From a virus, in IMG/VR virus record IMGVR_UViG_3300032282_001532, positions 1 through 24,927 of that record: a DNA stretch of 24,927 nucleotides; one strand, written 5' to 3'. A program made the translations under genes and the position numbers. The notes under the pieces are model-generated. The model was not told the origin of the DNA. It saw only the letters and a program-made list of their open reading frames with translations, and ran no database searches. Shown here one piece after another: positions 21,313-24,927 of the stretch (position 1 is the first letter of the stretch; each line of letters starts with the position of its first letter).

Positions 21313-21965
21313 TTGGCGTTTTTCCTGTAATATATGATTGCCTCAACTAAACCATCAATGTGGTCAGCAGTTTTTTGTTTAAATAATAATGGTTCACTAT
21401 CTTCTACTGCCATGATAATAACTGTGTTATTTATAGGAGTTCCAATCATATCTTCATACATTAATGCATATGCAGAAGTTTGCCAATAATAATCTTTAAT
21501 TTGTGCCGCTGTCTTTGGTCGTTTGGATGTTTTAAAATCAATTACTGATAACTCACCATCAAATTCTGCAATACAATCTACACGACCAGCCATACCTAAT
21601 TGTTCAGACCATAGTGCCTGTTCTTGATAATGTATATTGTTGATACGATTTAATAATGGCTTTAAAGAAAAAAACATTTCTTTCGCATCAGGCATAATAT
21701 CACCTAATGAATCGTTGTTTAGATATCTTTCACATAATGTATGAACGTTGGTTCCTCTACCTGTTGCAATCTTAGAGATTCGATTGGCCTCTGCATCACC
21801 AACTCTCTTACGCCATTCCATAATGGCCTGTTTCTTTTGGGCGCCAAGGACTGTTGTAACAGATGGAAGTTTTACACCATTAGGTAAAGTATAGAATCTT
21901 CTACCATCAGGTGAAGTTTGAGATACTAAATCGGGAAGTTGTTTTGGTGGACAATATTTAAACAT
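21309..21965 (-). CDS. PD-(D/E)XK exonuclease (RecB/MGME1-like)
   Basis: 218 residues. Motifs in order: LPSVTTVLG near 33-41; ATGRGTNVHTLCERY with conserved H75; E117; GMAGRVDCIAEFDGELSVID with D130 and the D143-F-K145 catalytic DxK; and QTSAYAL (Q162xxxY166) typical of RecB-type nucleases. Members are common in aquatic T4-like phages as PDDEXK exonucleases and probably process single-stranded ends in recombination or host DNA breakdown (inference). It starts one base after the 2OG oxygenase stop (TAATATG) and overlaps the secreted nuclease gene. Confidence 0.9.
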   Translation of the reverse strand: MFKYCPPKQLPDLVSQTSPDGRRFYTLPNGVKLPSVTTVLGAQKKQAIMEWRKRVGDAEANRISKIATGRGTNVHTLCERYLNNDSLGDIMPDAKEMFFSLKPLLNRINNIHYQEQALWSEQLGMAGRVDCIAEFDGELSVIDFKTSKRPKTAAQIKDYYWQTSAYALMYEDMIGTPINNTVIIMAVEDSEPLLFKQKTADHIDGLVEAIIYYRKNAK

Positions 21966-21966
21966 A

Positions 21967-22566
21967 TTAATTTACAAACTCAATCCAACCAGTAATGATA
22001 TACTTGGTTTGTCCACCTAGTGGTGGGTTGCCACGATGTGTATGTGTATAACCAGCAGGCCAGATGAGTAGACGACCTTCTTCCGGTTTAATCCTTTGTC
22101 CTGAATATAAGAATTCTGTTTCGCCACCCTCACGGATGTTATTGAGATACATTAAGAATACACCAACTCTGGCGTTCATATCTCTTGAACCATTCTCACA
22201 ATGCCAGATATGATAACCTTCGGTTGGTTTTGTTCTTTGAACTTTGATTGTATAAATCATTTGCTGTGGCATATTCTTCAATACGGAATATTCTTTAGCG
22301 TAAATTGGATAACATTCTTGCCAAAATGTATTAGTAAATGTATCGAAATGTTCTCCTAGATTATCTTTGGAGAATGATATACTATCAGGACCAAGTATAG
22401 AAGTGGATGTATCAGACTTAACAGTTTCGACTGTGTAATCTCTTTGCCATGTTTTACCCATGGTATCAAGTTTCTCAAAATAATCAATCATTTCTTGGCA
22501 ATATTCATGAGTAAAAAACCCATCAAATACACCTACAAAATTATCAAAATTTACATTTTGCTTCAT
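21967..22566 (-). CDS. 2-oxoglutarate/Fe(II)-dependent oxygenase
   Basis: 199 residues with the double-stranded beta-helix oxygenase pattern of phage and prolyl-4-hydroxylase-like enzymes: FDGFFTHEYCQEMIDYF at the start, TEGYHIWHCENG with the metal ligands H122 and E124 (HxE rather than the common HxD), VFLMYLNNIREGGETEF, GRLLIWPAGYTHTHRGNPP with distal His (H177), and K188 in QTKYIITGW as the likely 2-oxoglutarate anchor. Such genes are frequent in aquatic T4-like phages; the substrate is unknown. SD GAGGATGATGA precedes the start. No partner gene hints at what is hydroxylated. Confidence 0.88.
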   Translation of the reverse strand: MKQNVNFDNFVGVFDGFFTHEYCQEMIDYFEKLDTMGKTWQRDYTVETVKSDTSTSILGPDSISFSKDNLGEHFDTFTNTFWQECYPIYAKEYSVLKNMPQQMIYTIKVQRTKPTEGYHIWHCENGSRDMNARVGVFLMYLNNIREGGETEFLYSGQRIKPEEGRLLIWPAGYTHTHRGNPPLGGQTKYIITGWIEFVN

Positions 22567-22575
22567 TCATCATCC

Positions 22576-22734
22576 TCAATATAATATATTTTTTACTAAT
22601 CCGTTCTCGGATCTATTCTTTTCTAACGAGTGCTTCTGCTTTATATATTCAACAAGTTCCTCTTTAACTTTTTCCTTGTTTTGATATTCGTAATACAGCC
22701 GCTGTTGTTTTGACATTATTCTTTTTTTGCTCAT
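22576..22734 (-). CDS. Small basic hypothetical protein (52 aa)
   Basis: Chosen start is ATG at 22734, because AGGA lies about six bases before it; an earlier in-frame ATG at 22758 adds MIIIIGKL but lacks an SD. The product is strongly charged and helical (RLYYEYQNKEKVKEELVEYI). It overlaps in another frame the doubtful 62-residue frame at 22664-22852. Function not recognised. Confidence 0.5.
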   Translation of the reverse strand: MSKKRIMSKQQRLYYEYQNKEKVKEELVEYIKQKHSLEKNRSENGLVKNILY

Positions 22735-22852
22735 TAGTTTTCCTATTATTATTATCATTGGATAGCTTTTGAGTCTTTACTACGGGGGCAACTTTCTGTT
22801 CAAGTTTAACTCCTTTGTAGATTAGTAAAACGGGAAGGTTATTAACTACCAT
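22664..22852 (-). CDS. Doubtful small ORF (62 aa)
   Basis: The frame starts seven bases inside the end of the 93-residue gene and runs through Asn/Lys-rich codons (NDNNNRKTNEQKKNNVKTTA). The SD is weak (AGAG adjacent to the ATG). It fills a spacer otherwise empty from 22735 to 22845, but its second half overlaps the better-supported 52-residue gene, and low complexity makes chance openness likely. Either a real small protein or an untranslated leader for the 52-residue gene. Confidence 0.3.
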   Translation of the reverse strand: MVVNNLPVLLIYKGVKLEQKVAPVVKTQKLSNDNNNRKTNEQKKNNVKTTAAVLRISKQGKS

Positions 22853-23127
22853 TCTCTTGGTGCTTTGGTTTTGTGACCATCTTTGATTGTATTCTGGCCA
22901 ACCTGTTCTTTCATTCGACCAATGACATACTTCTCAAAAGTTGAATCAGGTTTACCAATACCGGGAACAGACATACGCATACCATCAGACATGATAGGTA
23001 AATTCTGTGCAGAAATGTATATTTCTAGGTGGGGATTATCGAGTTTGAATTGTTCTAACACAGTATAAGACATACGGTGTTCTTCAACTTCACTTGTTTC
23101 TTTATTTAAGAAATCATATGTTGGCAT
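22846..23127 (-). CDS. Conserved hypothetical protein (93 aa, FmdB-like start)
   Basis: The start MPTYDFLNKETSEVEEHRMS resembles FmdB-type small regulators, but the zinc-binding cysteine pairs of that family are absent. The middle (LEQFKLDNPHLEIYI) and tail (FEKYVIGRMKEQVGQNTIKD) match small proteins seen in many aquatic T4-like phages. No function is known to me. The ATG overlaps the upstream stop (TAATG). Confidence 0.82.
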   Translation of the reverse strand: MPTYDFLNKETSEVEEHRMSYTVLEQFKLDNPHLEIYISAQNLPIMSDGMRMSVPGIGKPDSTFEKYVIGRMKEQVGQNTIKDGHKTKAPREW

Positions 23128-23711
23128 TAAGAGTATCCATAAGATAGAGGTTCAACCATTTTAATAAACCAGTTAGGTTCTGTTCTACTATTTATCTTAC
23201 CTTTCCATGACCATAAGTGACTTTTATTTTTTACATAATAGTTACGATATGATTGAATGGAATCATTTTTTACTTTGGCATCGTCAGGCATGGCGGGTGT
23301 AGGTTGTGTAAACTTACCTACTGATATATTATTTGGTATTTTTTGCAAGGCATCAACCAAACCAGTTTCTTGGCACTTGTGGATTTTACCATAACGGTAG
23401 GTATATTCTGCACACACGGCAACCAACAATGAATGTAACCACTCATAGTTTTCTGCGTTTACTCGACACCACACAGCAGAAGGATGATTAACATGAGTAG
23501 CGGAATAAAGCACTTGATCACGCTCATCAGAGAGAATGTAGTGCTGTTGTTTGCGACCAGACTTAGATAGACGAGTAGCAAGAACACCGTCAAGAACACG
23601 GTGTGCGGTAGAAAGTAATTGAGCATATTCAAGTATCATTTTAACAACGTGCTTATCTACATGGTCGTGAGCACATTTTACGGGGTCATTATCAAGGTAA
23701 AAAATATTCAT
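23127..23711 (-). CDS. Conserved phage protein with His-rich N-terminus (194 aa)
   Basis: A widespread-looking but unnamed family. The N-terminus MNIFYLDNDPVKCAHDHVDK then HVVKMILEYAQLLSTAHRVL places Cys/His/Asp residues as a possible metal or nucleotide site; NHPSAVWCRVNAENYEWL and YTYRYGKIHKCQE follow. The C-terminus (SYRNYYVKNKSHLWSWKG) is basic and aromatic, as in nucleic-acid-binding proteins. No membrane segment. It lies in a tightly coupled run of small genes (ATGA upstream, TAATG downstream). I can give no function; a nucleotide or DNA-related enzyme is a guess from residue pattern only. Confidence 0.83.
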   Translation of the reverse strand: MNIFYLDNDPVKCAHDHVDKHVVKMILEYAQLLSTAHRVLDGVLATRLSKSGRKQQHYILSDERDQVLYSATHVNHPSAVWCRVNAENYEWLHSLLVAVCAEYTYRYGKIHKCQETGLVDALQKIPNNISVGKFTQPTPAMPDDAKVKNDSIQSYRNYYVKNKSHLWSWKGKINSRTEPNWFIKMVEPLSYGYS

Positions 23712-23992
23712 AGCATTCTAATCAAACCTATTGTATCAATAGTAGTAAGTAACAAGTAATTAGCAACCATCCCAAAAGATTTGCGAGTAAAAGCAGCCCA
23801 CAAATACATAGCACACCCAGCAATCCAGATTGGATATAAAATGAGTAACGGTGGGTTAGGGACAGTAAGAGCCATTGTAATGGAACATCCAATGCTGATT
23901 GCCCACGCCAATAGTTCAACAACAAAGCGAATTTTGTTTGACTTCCAATCATCACGGATCCAACCAAAAATGTTATAAAATGCATCGTTCAT
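23708..23992 (-). CDS. Small integral membrane protein, about three helices (94 aa)
   Basis: Hydrophobic segments at residues about 22-43 (FVVELLAWAISIGCSITMAL), 46-66 (PPLLILYPIWIAGCAMYLWA) and 72-92. The short polar N-terminus (NDAFYNIFGWIRDDWKSNK) probably faces the cytoplasm. Family not recognised; the arrangement recalls small phage membrane proteins near nucleotide-metabolism genes. ATG overlaps the upstream stop (TAATG), its own stop overlaps the next ATG (ATGA). Another open frame at 23728-23985 is a shadow of this one. Confidence 0.78.
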   Translation of the reverse strand: MNDAFYNIFGWIRDDWKSNKIRFVVELLAWAISIGCSITMALTVPNPPLLILYPIWIAGCAMYLWAAFTRKSFGMVANYLLLTTIDTIGLIRML

Positions 23993-24240
23993 TATAGTTT
24001 AGGAATATCTAATACTGAACCTTTAATTGCCTTAACTTTTTTAGCAATGTCATCACTTGAAACCGTCTGCATAGCAAACTGTTTGAACTGTTCGTAACTA
24101 TCAGTAACTTTAATTACACCGTGAGCCAAAAACAATGCACAACCTCCAGACACTAAAGGAGCAATTTCAACCACTTCATCTAAATTAATAATTACTTTAC
24201 TGCTTTTCTCAACAGAATTAACTTCAACAAATAATGCCAT
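23992..24240 (-). CDS. Small conserved hypothetical protein, FlbD-like pattern (82 aa)
   Basis: The first 55 residues (VIINLDEVVEIAPLVSGGCA, FLAHGVIKVTDSYEQF) form a compact beta-type domain resembling FlbD-like and similar small phage proteins: a strand, a Gly-Cys turn, then a short strand and helix. The C-terminal 25 residues are a helix plus tail. No catalytic residues are seen. Starts at a TAATG overlap with the GTG-initiated gene upstream. Confidence 0.8.
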   Translation of the reverse strand: MALFVEVNSVEKSSKVIINLDEVVEIAPLVSGGCALFLAHGVIKVTDSYEQFKQFAMQTVSSDDIAKKVKAIKGSVLDIPKL

Positions 24241-24410
24241 TATGCTTCTCCTTTATCCGACTTCATAGTTAATTTGGCCAATTTGGCTCGTTTTTCCAAC
24301 ACTTCAGCTTCAATCATCATCTTTTTCCACGGACCTCGTTGTTCTGTTGTCAATGTAGCCAACGTTCTTTTGGTAGACTTACTTAAATTAAAATCTTTAT
24401 TAGTTTTCAC
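24240..24410 (-). CDS. Small basic protein with GTG start (56 aa)
   Basis: Minus-strand frame starting at GTG 24410-24408 and ending with TAA that overlaps the next ATG (TAATG). AAGGA lies five bases before the GTG, and the GTG overlaps the stop of the upstream gene (GTGA), so initiation is well supported. Product starts MKTNKDFNLSKSTKRTLATL and continues TTEQRGPWKKMMIEAEVLEK; it is basic and helical. Similar short proteins occur in aquatic T4-like phages. Function unknown. Confidence 0.8.
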   Translation of the reverse strand: MKTNKDFNLSKSTKRTLATLTTEQRGPWKKMMIEAEVLEKRAKLAKLTMKSDKGEA

Positions 24411-24655
24411 TTGTTTCCTTTATCACAATCAGTTACACGAACTAGTAATGTATCAGTTTGATTCAATGGTCGAACAAAATAACATTCACCTTTAACTGAC
24501 CAAACTAATTTGTTTTGAATAGATCCATCAAACTCACCACTAAATGGTTTATTCATAAAATATGGTGCATAATACATAGTCAATACAAATATTAACAAAC
24601 ACAAAAGAAATGTTGTTTTATACTTTGTAAAATACTCATTTAAATTTTTATACAT
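24407..24655 (-). CDS. Small single-pass membrane protein (82 aa)
   Basis: A basic, aromatic N-terminus (MYKNLNEYFTKYK) is followed by one membrane helix at about 15-33 (TFLLCLLIFVLTMYYAPYF), then a polar domain of 45 residues with two cysteines (GECYFVRP, VTDCDKG), probably outside the cytoplasm. Overlaps the upstream gene by eight bases and the GTG-start gene by four. Function not recognised. Confidence 0.72.
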   Translation of the reverse strand: MYKNLNEYFTKYKTTFLLCLLIFVLTMYYAPYFMNKPFSGEFDGSIQNKLVWSVKGECYFVRPLNQTDTLLVRVTDCDKGNK

Positions 24656-24884
24656 GAATAATACCTTTCGTATAGAATATGGCCATTATACCAGCAATCA
24701 TAAGGAAAAGCAATACAATTATGGTACACTTATGTGATTCTTCACGCCAGTATTCTGTTTCTCTGGTAATCATTTCGTGTTGTGCTTCAACCATTGGTGG
24801 TATATCAGGTTGCATCAACTTTAAGGTCTCATAGGACTGTTCCAAACGCCTCAAACATTGCCAATAATTATAGTATGATATCAT
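24648..24884 (-). CDS. Small tail-anchored membrane protein (78 aa)
   Basis: Residues 1-52 are polar and helical (YWQCLRRLEQSYETLKLMQP, HEMITRETEYWREE). Residues 53-70 are one hydrophobic helix (CTIIVLLFLMIAGIMAIFY) close to the C-terminus, so the protein looks tail-anchored. It could be an assembly, exclusion or lysis-related membrane protein; nothing in it decides. The start lies one base after the stop of the frame entering from the right edge. Confidence 0.68.
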   Translation of the reverse strand: MISYYNYWQCLRRLEQSYETLKLMQPDIPPMVEAQHEMITRETEYWREESHKCTIIVLLFLMIAGIMAIFYTKGIIHV

Positions 24885-24885
24885 A

Positions 24886-24927
24886 TTAATCCCACAAGTT
24901 TTGGTAGTATCTACCGAATAATCTAAA
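24886..24927 (-). CDS. C-terminal fragment of a gene cut by the right edge
   Basis: Thirteen open codons ending in TAA, giving FRLFGRYYQNLWD. The stop is placed one base before the next ATG (TAATATG), the same junction seen at 19468-19472 and 21965-21969, which supports it being a real gene end. Too short to identify. Confidence 0.5.
   Translation of the reverse strand, partial: FRLFGRYYQNLWD

Noticed and set aside
23728-23985. 85-codon minus-strand frame inside the 94-residue membrane protein gene
   Set aside because: Alternative frame of the same strand; it lacks the ATGA/TAATG junctions that tie the 94-residue frame to its neighbours.
1-24927. tRNA genes, insertion sequences, attachment sites
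   Set aside because: No cloverleaf-like segment fits in the short gaps, and no transposase, integrase or terminal repeat was seen.

Overview
The window reads as a piece of the genome of a T4-type contractile-tailed phage (myovirus). The strongest evidence is a nearly complete set of T4-like baseplate genes (gp25, gp6, gp53, gp48, a gp27-like hub, spike parts of gp5, gp26). With it are head completion (gp4), a tube-fold protein (gp54-like) and the replication/late-transcription block gp33-gp59-gp32. Low GC by eye, very tight packing, a 2OG-Fe(II) oxygenase, a PD-(D/E)XK exonuclease and small conserved hypothetical genes resemble aquatic T4-like phages (cyanophage/pelagiphage type). No photosynthesis gene or other host marker is present, so the host cannot be named. 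Consensus sigma70-like promoters and Sec-type signal peptides point to a bacterial, probably Gram-negative, host (inference).

Layout: (1) 1-10550, minus strand: a baseplate operon read leftward: gp48, gp53, gp27-like hub, gp5 OB domain, a hydrophobic unknown protein, the gp5 beta-helix spike, an unknown protein, gp25, gp6 and a large structural protein cut by the window edge. (2) 10551-10584: a 34-bp divergent promoter gap. (3) 10585-17121, plus strand: gp4, a conserved unknown, a gp54-like tube protein, gp26 with an apparent programmed -1 frameshift into a 62-codon extension, then two long paralogous tail proteins in the tape-measure position, the first carrying a GH19 muralytic domain. (4) 17125-17142: an intrinsic terminator between convergent units. 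(5) 17164-24927, minus strand: gp32 with its own promoter, a HAD nucleotidase, gp59, gp33, a SleB-type cell-wall hydrolase and a small unknown, all downstream of a perfect consensus promoter at 20454-20482. Further upstream lie a secreted NUC1-type nuclease, the PD-(D/E)XK exonuclease, the 2OG oxygenase and a run of small hypothetical and membrane proteins up to the right edge.

How the genes work together: the left two thirds build the cell-puncturing machine. The T4 gp5 architecture (OB fold, lysozyme, beta-helix in one chain) is taken apart here: OB and beta-helix are separate genes with a hydrophobic protein between them, and peptidoglycan cleavage appears to have moved to a GH19 domain in a protein encoded after the tail-assembly chaperone. 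The right third couples DNA replication (gp32, gp59), late transcription (gp33), lysis (SleB hydrolase) and nucleic-acid breakdown (exported NUC1 nuclease, exonuclease, HAD phosphatase).

I found no tRNA, rRNA, CRISPR array or insertion sequence. No gene-free stretch exceeds about 140 bases once the small genes listed here are included.
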